Assembly: GCA_019915015.1 (NCBI GenBank)
Contig: JAHBBC010000018.1
Location: 186,001 to 250,000 of the forward strand
DNA: 64,000 bases
Origin: Auriscalpium vulgare
Taxonomy: Eukaryota; Basidiomycota; Agaricomycetes; Russulales; Auriscalpiaceae
Direction of reading: 5' to 3'
In this document: in pieces, positions 44,822 to 54,975 of the stretch
Numbering within the stretch: position 1 is the first letter of the stretch
How the letters are laid out: every line of letters begins with the position of its first letter
The notes under the pieces: model-generated
What the model saw: only the letters and a program-made list of their open reading frames with translations
What the model was told of the DNA's origin: nothing
The model's database searches: none
Program-made: the position numbers and the translations under genes

Positions 44822-46437
44822 ATGGATCTGCTATTGACGCTGTCCTTGATTTCCCAGGTGAGCCAGCACCTGATGGCATGTCAGCCGGGCATCTGTTGAG
44901 CACCACACAGGCTTTCGGCGCCCTTGCATCCCTCAATTTCCGGCAAACAACTCCTCCTGGGCAGGCGTGGTCATCTGATGGCTGCTACACGTCCGTATCG
45001 CGTGTCGTCTTTACTTCCGTGGCGAGCCTGTTACCTGACGAATTGGCCTTTTGAATCAGGGATACCGCATCATCGCGAACGCTTGCAGGCGCCACGTTCT
45101 CCAACGAGACAGGCATGACCGTCGAGGCATGCTTCGCATTCTGTGAGGTGGACAGTTACGTCTTTGCCGGTGTAGAATTCGGAAAGCAGTGTTGTACGTG
45201 GTGCCAGGACATATTGCGCGCGAAATTTACTGAGCCTTCATACGCCGGGCAGTCTGCGACTATGCGATTCAGAGCACGGGCACCGCAACAAGCGCAGACG
45301 AGTGCACCATGCCGTGTACCGGAGATAGCTCCGAAATCTGCGGTGGTGCCAACAGAATGAATCTTTACTCGAACCAGCTGCCTGGGCCCACCATCGTCGG
45401 GAGTTTCATGGTGAGTACTCAGACCGCTTGTGGAAGTACTTTGGATGCTTCACGTACGTCAAGTTTCCTGCCTTGTGTAGCGCAGGCGCTGAGTGGTAGA
45501 CCCTAGCGACAGTACAAGCGCGCGTGCTCTTCCTTTCGCGCGCCAAGTATGGACGGGTTCATGACGACTGCAGAAGAGATAGGTTGCGTCAACTCCTGCG
45601 ACGATTTTGGCTTTTACTACGCAGGATTGGAATTCGGCTCGGAATGCTGTACGTGGATACCATGCATCTGCTCATGCCAGGCTCATGGCATCATATCAAG
45701 GGTGTGGCAATGAAATCGGCCCCAGCGGAGTAGTGGCGTCCGTGACGGGTGTCATACGGCATGCGCGGGCTCTCACACCGAGTTATGCGGCGGACGCGAC
45801 AGGTTAACGGTATTCCGAAAGGACATCTGCGACGGCACTGACGTGTCGAACTTCTTCCTCGTCGCGTTCGTCGGCCCGACAACCTTCGAAAGGAAGCGTT
45901 CCAGCGGCCTGCTCAGCTACAATCTCGTCCTGGAAACGGACGACGACATCAACTACACCTTACGGTACGCATATTCTTGCCCACACTTTTCTGTTGATAG
46001 TCCATACATGATTCTCAGACGGCCGCGTGCGGCAGCGCCGCGGGCGTCGAGCTGAACATGGCGAACTCGGTGCTGACGACCGAAAGTCAACCCTCGTCGC
46101 TCGGTTCATTCACCGTGCTGCTCGGCGAATCCCCCGCCTTTGCGCCGGACCAGCCCCGGCCTTCATCTATTGCGAATCGGTGAGCAATTCCCTTTCGTTT
46201 TCCTCATGCAAAATGGTCATACTCATGTGGCAACGTATCCTACAGTTCCCCTTCTCTACTGGGGAGCCGCTACTCGCGGTCAACGGGCACGCAGACCAGT
46301 GGGCGGTGTGCCCGAACAGCACGGCAGACGGGAGGCTCGACGTGATGTTCGCACCTATTGCGAATCACCCACACTATACTCTGAGCGAGTGCGCGGACAT
46401 TTACATTCAGATTGTGAATTCGCCTGAAGATTGTTAG
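44822..46437 (+). CDS. secreted protein with two WSC domains (copy 2), apparent frame break
   Basis: Paralogue of the gene at 7532-9131, with the same domain order and similar intron positions. It starts MDLLLTLSLISQ, a hydrophobic signal-like exon, followed after one intron by AFGALASLNFRQTTPPGQ. The first WSC domain contains WSSDGCYT, GVEFGKQC, CDYAIQ and EICGGANRMNLY. The second contains GFYYAGLEFGSEC, CGNEIGPSG and LCGGRDRLTVFRKDIC. The C-terminal region (TAACGSAAGVELNMANS ... FAPIANHPHYTLSECADIY) ends in EDC, as copy 1 ends in NDC. Near 45535 the expected link from RALPF to APSMDGFMTTAEE requires one extra base, so a 1-bp deletion is likely. If real, it would truncate the protein within the second WSC domain. 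The gene is far from copy 1 and not in tandem with it. Confidence 0.72.
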
Positions 46438-46941
46438 ACGCACGCGCGTGCATGATCTCCTTTGTTGTATTTACATACTCGGCACAAGCGCCACATTATC
46501 ACTGTTCACGGTGTTTTAGAGCGCACATCGGCGACTCAACGACAAAATGGTACGCACCAATCTTCGAGTTGCCCGGAAACCGACGCTGCTCACGAACGGT
46601 CAGATGTCTTGCGGTTATGTCCCGCGAGCAACACGCACCGCCGGTGACAATGCGCCGGTGACGAGGACTTTTAAATTTGCGGGTGCAGAGACGGGTGGTG
46701 CTTAGTACGGGTGTCTCGGTTACAGCGAATGAATTGTCACGCGCTGCGCACGCGGGCCTACCCGGGGCCCGTGGCAGCGATGGGCCGCCTTGATATCTGT
46801 CTCCCATTTCCCGTTCAATATGTAGTTCGCCACAGATTCTGCTTCTATGCTAATCATGCGCTTGCTTCTATCGCCCGTCCTCGTCATGGTCGGGATAAAA
46901 CATCGTCAATGTCCCACTTCAGGGCTATCGGAGGCGCATAC
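46438..46941. other. convergent intergenic region, WSC copy 2 / RTA1
   Basis: About 500 bp between the stop codons of two converging genes. It should contain both 3' ends. No gene was recognised. Confidence 0.45.
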
Positions 46942-48363
46942 TTAATCTTTCTGCTCCTCCGAGTTGTTGGTATCTGAGGCTGAAGAGATGTCGGAATCGT
47001 CTTGACGCAGAAGGTAGCCAGGGTGGCAAATATTGAGGGTGTACATAGCCAGAGTAACCATGGCGCCGTCAAACACATCTTGAAAGTCTATGAGCAAGGA
47101 TTGCGGTGATAGTGCTCTACAACTTACTGAAAGTACTTGCGTTGAAATGACCTTGCCATTCCATCCGTCGGCAAGCTCGATTGTACGGTAAACCGATCTT
47201 AATAGGACATCTCAGTGCGCTGCATAGACGGTCGGATGAGTGCAACTGACCGGATGAGGAGGAAGAGCGTCATGAGCGACATGCCGCCGAGCATGATCTT
47301 CATGTGCTTGTTGGTGCGTCCCGAGGCTGGTTGGGAGCAGCACTGCGCCTCTCAAAGGGTTTATCCTTGACATATCGTAGCAGGAACTCTGCCGCGAGTG
47401 CGGTGTAGCAGATGATCGCGACTATGTTTTCAGTCGGTGAGCAACTCAGACAGATGCCTGACACGGATATTACTCACCTAGCTGGAAGACGATACCGCCG
47501 AGCATGATGTTGCCACCGACTCTTGCGTCTGAATCGGTTTCGCTCGAAGCAATACCACCGCCACCGCCTTGCACTACGAGGGCTACGAAATCCTGTGGTA
47601 TGGGTAATGAGCCGCGGAGCAGCCTGTAGCATGGGAGAAAGAACGTACACATGTCAAGAAAATCGTCGTGTCTGCGAATCACCTGTCAGTGCATTGACGA
47701 GAAGTCGTGCAAAGGCAGCGTACACAATTTGGGACCAAGGCGGCTGTAACTAGGTCCTAGGCGGCGGATGATACGCCCAAGCAGGATGAAGTTGGCCGCA
47801 ACCAGTGGTGTGGGAGCGATGATGGTGGTTACAATCCTGCACAATAGCTCAGTGGCTACATGCTTACAGATGGAAAAGCCTTACTGCATCGTGAAAGCTG
47901 ACTGTGAGTCGACGTTGAAGCTGGACCATAGTCGCCCGCTCCAGCCCGCTATCTCGAGGAGGCCGCACAGCACGGCCGTGGGGAGGAGCCACCAAATACG
48001 CCAACGAATCAGCTGGCCTAGGTGAAGTACTAGAGAATGTGCCGTCGTCAGCAACAATGTACAGTGTATACACATCAAACTTACTTGTGGAGATGCTGAA
48101 GAGAACGATGAAGACGATGGTGACCCATTCGGTCGGGACATAGTGATACTGGGCGTTGGGGTCAAGGTCAAGGTCTTGGCGAGCTACAGAACGTTACGAC
48201 AGAGTGAGCCATCGTATGCTTTGAAAGGGCGGCGTGCCTACCCATGAATAACTGGAAATGCTGAAGGAAGGTACGAACTTGAAGCCAGAGGCTGAGCAGC
48301 CTGAGTCGCAGACAAAACCCACACGGCGTCTCCGGCGAGGAAAAGCGGTGTGATCAACCGCAT
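46942..48363 (-). CDS. RTA1-like seven-transmembrane protein
   Basis: Member of the fungal RTA1/RTM1/RSB1 lipid-translocating exporter family, polytopic membrane proteins linked to sphingoid-base export and drug tolerance. Minus-strand exons can be followed. A first exon, MRLITPLFLAGDAVWVLS, is signal-like. Next comes the family's opening block, DPNAQYHYVPTEWVTIVFIVLFS. Then LGQLIRWRIWWLLPTAVLCGLLEIAGWSGRLWSS appears at about 47890-48020. A downstream exon reads FVALVVQGGGGGIASSETD ... VGGNIMLGGIVFQL (47470-47600), matching the conserved VQ-GGG and GGxIMLGGIxxQ motifs. The C-terminal exon runs DVFDGAMVTLAMYTLNICHPGYLLRQDD and ends EEQKD at 46942. The join between the first exon and the YHYVPTEW exon is off by one base in my reading, so the start, or one indel near 48240, is uncertain. 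Confidence 0.75.
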
Positions 48364-48678
48364 GGGAATAGAAGGGAATCCAGGCGTGATTTGTGCTGCG
48401 GAATGTCAGGATAGTGCTTGTGTGCGACTGCCACGCGCCATTTAGGCGTCTGTAGGGGCTATCACAACGTGAAATTGCCGCACCGCATCGCAACCTATCG
48501 CGATGGCATCCGGCTGGGGGAGCTGGGGCCAGTAGTGGAAGTCTGAAGAGGTGACCCTGGCTGGTAGCTTCGTACCGCGCGCGGAGAGCGTTGAGGGATA
48601 TTTGTAGACCTAGTCACCTACGGCAGGCTACGACGCGGCGCTACTATACTCCGAGCTCGGATGCGCTCGGATCACATT
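48364..48678. other. short intergenic region before the transposon
   Basis: About 315 bp between the presumed RTA1 start and the left end of the Harbinger-like element. It probably holds the RTA1 promoter. Nothing else was seen. Confidence 0.4.
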
Positions 48679-48746
48679 AGGGGAGCTCAGAGTAGACCGT
48701 TTTCGTTTCCGTTTCGTTTTCAAACGCCTTTCGTTTTCGATTCGGC
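48679..48746 (+). repeat. left terminal inverted repeat, transposon copy 1 (68 bp)
   Basis: It begins AGGGGAGCTCAGAGTAGACC and continues with repeated TTTCG-like motifs. It is identical to the reverse complement of 51996-52063 and diverges immediately after GATTCGGC. Confidence 0.93.
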
Positions 48747-48831
48747 GCCCCGGCGTGATATTACATAATGTCACTCAATCTACGCCGCTGCGCGACACCG
48801 CCGCCATTGCTTTCGAGCTCTTCCACCAGCC

Positions 48832-50153
48832 ATGGCCCGTGCTACCTACCACGATGAGATTATCGACGCATACATCACATATATGGCTATCCAGATGGCA
48901 CTCATGCCTCCATCTTCAGCCACAGCTATGATGGAGCAGCTCCAACGCGATAGCTCAATCCTTCACACCATCCTATCCTCCCGCTACATCAACCCCGTCC
49001 TCCCGTCGTTAAAGCCGGCAATCTCCAGCTTGCATGGGAGTATGCACAGGATCCTGCCCATCACCACCGCTTTATCAACATGCTCCGTGTCTCTCCCCAC
49101 GTCTTCGACACTATCCTTGGCCTCATCGAGGGTCATCCCGTATTCCAGAACAACTCGAACACCCCGCAGGAGGATATCCGAACGCAATTAGCGGTGACCC
49201 TGTACCGTATGGGTCGCTATGGCAATGGCGCATCTCTCGAGGATATCAGCCGTGCAGCGGGCTGTTCAGAGGGCGCTGTGGAGCTATACACGGAGAGATG
49301 TCAGGAGGCGCTGATGTCCTTGCATGGGATGTTTGTACGGCCGCTAACAGAGGAGGAGAAAGAGGTCGAGAAAAGGTGGATTGATGAGCAGCTTGGTTTC
49401 ACGGGATCCACCTGGAGGGAGGGATGGGTGATGTACGACGGGACAATTGTTGTCCTGTACAGTCGCCCCGGCCTCGACGGTGACGCGTACTACACAAGGA
49501 AGTGCAACTATGGGTTCAACGTCCAGGTATGCTGGATATCTTCTAATAGCTCCTGACTGACATATCTGTACACAGATTGGCAATACACCGTCGAATCTAC
49601 GAATCGTTGACTATTCGCTTGGCATGACCGGTTCTGCTCATGATGCATCTGCATTTGAGCATACTGCAGCTGTCAAGCATACCGACTGGTTCTTCAGAGG
49701 TGACGAGTTTGCATGGGGTGACTCTGCGTACCCTGTCAGCTCGCGGACCATCCCAGTTCACAAGAAACCAGCGTCGTTAGACCGCTCAAATGCCTTATTC
49801 GACAAACACGTAGCTCGCCTACGCGTTCGCTCTGAACACACCATGGGTGCACTCAAGGGCCGATGGCAATCCCTTCGTGGCTTACGGCTCAATATCCGTT
49901 ACAATCGGGACCATATACGAGCGTGTCGGTGGATTTCATGTTGCATCATCTGCACAACGCAGTGCTCGACATCGAAGGATGGGCGAGTGGGACAAGCTTT
50001 GCGACTTGGCACTCACGTGCTCAGGAAGAGGACGATAGGGGGGAGCCAGATGATCCTATAGATGATGATATCACAGAGGATGATGATTGCGAGGCTAGGA
50101 GACGTGGCCTTGTGGCAGAAATAGTAGCCGCTCAACGAGCAGGACTTGTATAA
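48832..50153 (+). pseudogene. Harbinger-type DDE transposase, copy 1, frameshifted
   Basis: Would encode the element's DDE endonuclease. It starts MARATYHDEIIDAYITYMA. The core reads MLRVSPHVFDTILGLIEGHP, then a helix-turn-helix-like GASLEDISRAAGCSEGAV, then MYDGTIVVL (first Asp), WGDSAYPV (second Asp) and RSEHTMGALKGRW (Glu). These fit a DDE_Tnp_4 catalytic triad. One intron (49527-49575) separates GFNVQ from IGNTPSNL. Two breaks are seen. Near 48997 the frame of YINP must change to reach KAGNLQLAWEYAQDP. Near 49950 a T is missing relative to the second copy, so CCIILHNAVLDIEGW is lost and the frame runs to an early stop at 50061. The catalytic triad precedes the second break. As assembled, this copy should not give a full-length transposase. 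Confidence 0.82.
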
Positions 50154-50268
50154 ATGAACAAGATTAAATCTGAGATTGTAAAGAGTAAGAGAGATATAAT
50201 CAGAAAGAAGAAAGGACTGTGTAGCATTAAATGAGAGGCTGCAGTTAGAAAGGACAAAAGCAAAATGA

Positions 50269-51864
50269 TCAGACTAAGCCTCGCTCCAACTCGTCTGGAA
50301 CCACAGATGATCCTCGTCCAAGATCTCTGTCCAACTGGCTCTCATCCCAGGGAGGACTATTTTCTCTCTGGCTTGTCATCTCGCTCTCGGGCTCATCATC
50401 CGGAGGTGTCGATGCGCGCGGCAGAGATGAAGGCGTCGATGCAGCGGTTGACATAGAGCCCGTGCGTGAGATGGAACGAGCGGGCGTAGCGGCGGCGACA
50501 ACCAGAGGAGGATTCTGAAGGCGCGATATATTTTCACGGAGATCTTGAAGCTGCAGCTGAAGGTCATCGTCAAGTGCTTCCGACTTGCGGCGATACTCAT
50601 CGTTCGTCCACAAGCCAATCTGCAGCTCACGAAAGAGGCGGTCGTGGCGATCGCGAGCGTCTTGGCGAAGACTATTCATGTCATCGCGCAGCCTGTCGAC
50701 AGCTTTGCGGATGTTCTCTTCCTTTGACACCGCAAAGCTACGCCTGCCACATGAATTAGTCCACGTGCATTACCAACAACTAGTATTACTTACTCGATGG
50801 ACTCCTTCAGTATGTCTTGAATGCCGGTGCGTGACGTGGGCTTGAAGCGACCCTTCAAGCTCTCCAGCTTCTCTTCCGACAGGTGTGCGGGAGTCTTCTT
50901 CGCACTTGCTTGCGACGAGGGCGGCACGCGGTTCTCTTTGGGAGTGTGTGGCGTCTGCGGTGGCGATCCCGGCCGGGTGCGGTCGCAGAAGAGTCTTGCG
51001 CGAGAGGCGCCGGGCCATCGTGAACGCGTAGGACGGGGTCTATGTCCTCTTCGCGCGGTTGCCGCACAGGTGGCGCGTCGTCGGGAGGCTGATAGTGCAC
51101 TGTGCGGTGACCGTCCGGACCAACCCCAGTCGTGATGATGATCGGGTTTTCATTTGGGCGGGTGGCAAGGATCGCGTGAATTCGGGGGAAGACAGCGAAC
51201 TCGGCCTCGATCTCCTCTGCACAGGATGTGTTAGCCTCCAGCGTGCTCATCGGAGATCACAAAATGAACTTACGCCAGATATTCTTGTGGCGTGCATCGG
51301 TATCCTCGGATGGGCCATCTGGCCCTATGTAGCAGACCAAATACTCATCTGGACCATCGTCGGCATCACCTGTGTCGACGATGGCCTCATTCCCAGTGAG
51401 GACACCTCCACCCGTGCACTTAATGCGCCGAACCTTGGAGTGATAGGTGATGCGTAGCCTACACAAGCCTGTGAGCACGTATGAGGCATCCAATAAGGGT
51501 ATGGACATACTGATTTATTTTCCCGAGCACCTTTGCTCCCAGACTGACGAAATCCGAGTCCGGAGCATCCTTCCAGAGGATGCGAGCAAGCCGCTGACCC
51601 GCTGCGACCTTACTTTCTCCGCTTTTCTTCTGGAAAGATGTCAGTAACAAAGCCCAGATGATGCGTGGGCCACCTGCATACCTCACCACGCTTGTTACCA
51701 AACATAACCTTGCGATTTTGCGGCTGTTCGAGCTCCGTGATGAGCTGCAGGAGCAGCTCATTTGGCTTCTTATTTGTGCCCCAGCTGATGTTCTCCTCAC
51801 GGGATTTCTTGCCCGGAGCTGTCTCAGGCTGGTCGGAGTCCGAGCGGCCGCGTTTCCGGGGCAT
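50269..51864 (-). pseudogene. Harbinger accessory (SANT/Myb-like) protein, copy 1, frameshifted
   Basis: Second gene of the element, equivalent to the intact 461-aa gene at 61273-62869. It begins MPRKRGRSDSDQPETAPGKK and has the helical SWGTNKKPNELLLQLITELEQ segment. Near 50971 a GG run stands where the other copy has GGG. This converts TAPGPGSPPQTPHTPKEN into a different frame that stops soon after. The downstream exon (50269-50713) is still open and encodes the coiled-coil C-terminus, so only one base separates this copy from the intact reading. Confidence 0.8.
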
Positions 51865-51995
51865 TAAGAGAGTAGGAGAGTGTAGATTAAGGAGGTATCG
51901 CGAGGGAATGAGTGTGTGAGACACGAAGACGCCGCACAACGCGAGCGTCACCTAAAGTCACACGATTGTCACACATCGGGTCACTTATGCCGCGG

Positions 51996-52063
51996 GCCGA
52001 ATCGAAAACGAAAGGCGTTTGAAAACGAAACGGAAACGAAAACGGTCTACTCTGAGCTCCCCT
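51996..52063 (-). repeat. right terminal inverted repeat, transposon copy 1 (68 bp)
   Basis: Reverse complement of the left terminal repeat, perfect over 68 bp. The element end is followed by ATT, which matches the base triplet before the left end. Confidence 0.93.
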
Positions 52064-52416
52064 ATTATCACATCATATACGTCTTCGTAACCTTGCTCTG
52101 ATGCGGGATAGGATAGGATAGGATAGCAACCCGCCAGGGGGTCCCGATGAGGAACAGGGCGGGGGTCCGCGCTACGTAGACGGCGCTGTACATACAAATA
52201 CATACAAAATCTACGCCACGGATGACAACAACCCCAAAACTGCTTCGTAAATGCCGCGCACAGGAAACTGGATACAACCCACCAGTTGGGACAACCTGTT
52301 CGAAGCAAAAACCCACAGAACAGAGAAGAGTCACGACAAAGACTGGCCCTAAAGGAGAGAAAGTAGTACAACAGCAACCAATCTTAGTCCACCACATGAG
52401 GACCTAACACGTCGCG

Positions 52417-52469
52417 TTGTCAATCAGGGCAGTAAAAACCCCGGTGGGGAAAAGCCTCCGATCTCGCGG
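52417..52469 (-). repeat. block shared with the LINE 3' UTR
   Basis: About 53 bp closely match 9609-9662 in the 3' UTR of the LINE, including GGGCAGTAAAAA, CCCCGGTGGGG and GCCTCCGATCTCGCG, with only a few substitutions and A-run differences. Beyond the block the two loci do not match. It could be the 3' stub of another element, or a short element that shares the tail. Confidence 0.75.
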
Positions 52470-53232
52470 GCGAGCATGGACTCGGCGAAGGACGTCACCA
52501 CCAACCGGGCGGCGTCGTCGCCCGAAAGCCACTCAAAGGTGACTTCGGATGTGCGGGCGGGCGATGCCGCAGGCCACATGAACAATATCCGAGTCATAGG
52601 CAGATCTGCAGCCGCGAGCCCGAGCGAATCACGACACACATGGTTAACACATGGTGAACCAAGTGTCCCAAGAGTTGTTGCAGCACATACAAAAAGTATC
52701 GCAGCAGGAGTTCTGCATAGCAATAGGGAAAGGGCGAAACGAACAGGAAGGAGAGTACCCCAGCAAGTGACCTTAGGCCATCGGACACTGCTGAGGGTGC
52801 CGCGCGCCATACGGCCACCTCTCCGAAATAAATGGTGGACACATCCGAGTCTCTGAGGCTGCGGCCCACCATACGGCCACCTGTGTGCTCTCAACACACC
52901 TGACCGCGCTCTGCATAGCTCTCCTGGCTGTCAAGGTGCAGTGGGCGACGACGCAGCCATCAGAAACCAAGACAATTTGGACGGTGCGGCACATCGCCGG
53001 GTGGGCAAGGTGGACTCGGGCGATCTTCGATGGAGGGCGGTCGGACACCGCAAACTGCATCAACGCGCACATTCAGTGCTCGCATCATCCTGCTCATTGA
53101 AGGGCAGGGGTAGCACTGCGAGCCAACTGCTTATATGCGGAGAGGACTGCAGAGACAATGTGGGAACGAGGGCTCCTGAAGGCGTCGCCTGTTGAACAGA
53201 CACCTCTCTCTACACATGGCCAAGCTCTGCAT

Positions 53233-53462
53233 ACATCTCCAGGCCATCGAGGCACAGTGGTAGCGATGCTAGCCAGCTGACGCCGTCGGAAACCAAGGGA
53301 GGAAAATGCACGGCCGTAGGCAGGTTGAGCCCCTGAGGGCGTCGCTCGACCGCAGTCGACCGCCTCTCCAACCACATGACGCTCTGCACACATCTCCAGG
53401 CCATCGAGGTGCAGTGGTAGCGATGCTAGCCATCTGGACACCGTCGGAAACCAAGGGAGGAA
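53233..53462. repeat. two-unit tandem repeat, period about 157 bp
   Basis: Units at 53233-53304 and 53390-53462 share ACATCTCCAGGCCATCGAGG, AGTGGTAGCGATGCTAGCCA and CCGTCGGAAACCAAGGGAGG with few differences. A weaker third relative lies at about 52911-52976 (CTGGCTGTCAAGGTGCAGTGGGC, then CAGAAACCAAG). Non-coding in appearance. Confidence 0.8.
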
Positions 53463-53883
53463 GTGAATGCGCGGCCAATTAAGTGAGGCTGCGAAGTTCT
53501 CAAAGTCAGAATTGAAAGTGGCTGGAGAGGCGCAAACAGATTATGTAGGTACGCAAACAAAAGCATATACATTATATGTGCCTACAGTGCTCGACACCTC
53601 GCTTCTCTCTCTCTCTTACTTTTCCCGTGCTCAGTCTCTCCCTGTATTCTCTCGCTCTCGTATCTCTGCAATCCACGCTCGGTTCTTTTCTGTTGCCGCC
53701 CGCCTTCCATCTGCTGAGTGTTACTGCCTCACGGCGGCCTCTAACATTGCGGTGGTGGTAAAGCTTCGTTACACAGGTAAACATTACATGGACCGACGGA
53801 CCAGCGTATATTCAGCGTGCTAAAAATCATACGAGTGATCAAGCCAGTCTACATATCGAGGACGCTGTCATCGCGATAGCTAG

Positions 53884-54975
53884 TCAGAGGACACAGACAC
53901 CAAATGACATGGGTGCACGCACGGGAAAGTCCTCGGAATCTGGATAGACAACGAACTCCACGCCCATGCGTCGGCAAGCATCATCCAGGTACATCAATGC
54001 CCCCTCTGACGATCGACGCGTCGCCGTCACGACACGCAGCTCCTCCAGTGCTTCGCAGGCACGCACAAAATGCCCGAGGTACTCGAGCTCCTCGAAAAAG
54101 TCGTGCCAGTGGTACCCGGCGTGCCACACCGTCGGAGGGAACCTAAACGGTACGGTGGGGAGGCGTATCAGGATGCACTCCTGGAGCCCGGTGAACATGG
54201 TCTCGAGTCCTCCGTGCGGGATAGGTCCGGTGTAAGACGTGATCGACAGCGCCCCTAGCCTTTTCACGGCTTCATCCATGGGCCCAGGGTGCAAAGGCGT
54301 ACGCGTCACACGCGTCTCGTATTGACGAAGGCCTCGACCGTCGGGGCTGCGCCCGAGCACGCTCGGATCAAGTAGCCAGTTGGCAAGTTGGTCAGGGAGC
54401 AGCTGCATCATGGAAATCCCCTCAAGACGCGGGGGAGTGGGAATGTTGGACGGGGCGTCACATTGAACATAGTCGAGGGAGAGGAATCGTGTGCTCGGCC
54501 AGATGTCCAGCAGTTGGTATACGGGTATATGCCCGCCGCTGCAGTGCAACGCAGTGGGCGAGAGCCCCAGCGCTCGGAGTTGCGCCGCCTCGGTTGCGCT
54601 GAACATTTGTGTGGGACCGAAGGTGAGTTTTCGGATGTGGGGGAGGTAGGGTAATATGGCGAGGAGCTCGGTATTGGTGAAGGAGGAGGTGAACAGAGCT
54701 CGAACGTAGGTCCCGAGGTGCGGGAGCGCTTCGATGCTCTTCGTGAACTGTTCGCGCCTAAGCGCAGTGGGAACGAGGGGTATCCGACGGTAGAGAAGAC
54801 GCTGTGCGATCAGTGTCCATGACTTGCAGACGAGGGCACACGATGCCAGCGTTCTGTAGTCCACCACATGGCTCTGCGAGAAGCGATAGATCCATTCCAG
54901 GATGGCGACGTCGATTTCCCATGGCAGAACTGGAGACATGGGCTGCTGGGCATGGCGCCCAATGTCTGAGCGCAT
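53884..54975 (-). CDS. F-box-like protein, 363 aa
   Basis: Predicted SCF adaptor of the lineage-expanded type. Single exon, starting MRSDIGRHAQQPMSPVLPWE. The box reads LPWEIDVAILEWIYRFSQ, then a short insertion, then LASCALVCKSWTLIAQRLLYRRIPL (residues about 18-68). This matches the usual F-box pattern P-x-E-[IV]...L..C.LVCK.W...AQ..LYR. The rest is a leucine-rich body without exact repeats and ends FGVCVL. The length is normal for these proteins. It is not closely related to the other F-box protein at 25673-27010. Substrate unknown. Confidence 0.77.
   Translation of the reverse strand: MRSDIGRHAQQPMSPVLPWEIDVAILEWIYRFSQSHVVDYRTLASCALVCKSWTLIAQRLLYRRIPLVPTALRREQFTKSIEALPHLGTYVRALFTSSFTNTELLAILPYLPHIRKLTFGPTQMFSATEAAQLRALGLSPTALHCSGGHIPVYQLLDIWPSTRFLSLDYVQCDAPSNIPTPPRLEGISMMQLLPDQLANWLLDPSVLGRSPDGRGLRQYETRVTRTPLHPGPMDEAVKRLGALSITSYTGPIPHGGLETMFTGLQECILIRLPTVPFRFPPTVWHAGYHWHDFFEELEYLGHFVRACEALEELRVVTATRRSSEGALMYLDDACRRMGVEFVVYPDSEDFPVRAPMSFGVCVL

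Larger units (their letters stand above)
48679..52063 (+). mobile_element. complete PIF/Harbinger-like DNA transposon, copy 1
   Basis: The 3385-bp element has perfect 68-bp terminal inverted repeats (48679-48746 and 51996-52063) and is flanked by a 3-bp direct repeat, ATT (48676-48678 and 52064-52066). A 3-bp target duplication fits the PIF/Harbinger superfamily. Two genes converge inside it: a DDE transposase (+) and an accessory protein (-). An almost identical copy lies inverted at 61074-64000. Compared with that copy, this one has lost one base in each gene (near 49950 and near 50971). Confidence 0.92.
52064..53883. other. repeat-rich gene-free region
   Basis: About 1.8 kb between transposon copy 1 and the second F-box gene. 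It holds a GGATA microsatellite (four units near 52105-52125), a block shared with the LINE 3' UTR (52417-52469), a duplicated CATACGGCCACCT motif (52809 and 52871), and degenerate tandem repeats at 52.9-53.5 kb. No credible gene was recognised. Confidence 0.5.

Noticed and set aside
52424..52897. 157-codon minus-strand frame overlapping the LINE-tail block
   Set aside because: Its end falls in repeat sequence and the rest has no recognisable domain, so it is treated as repeat-derived.
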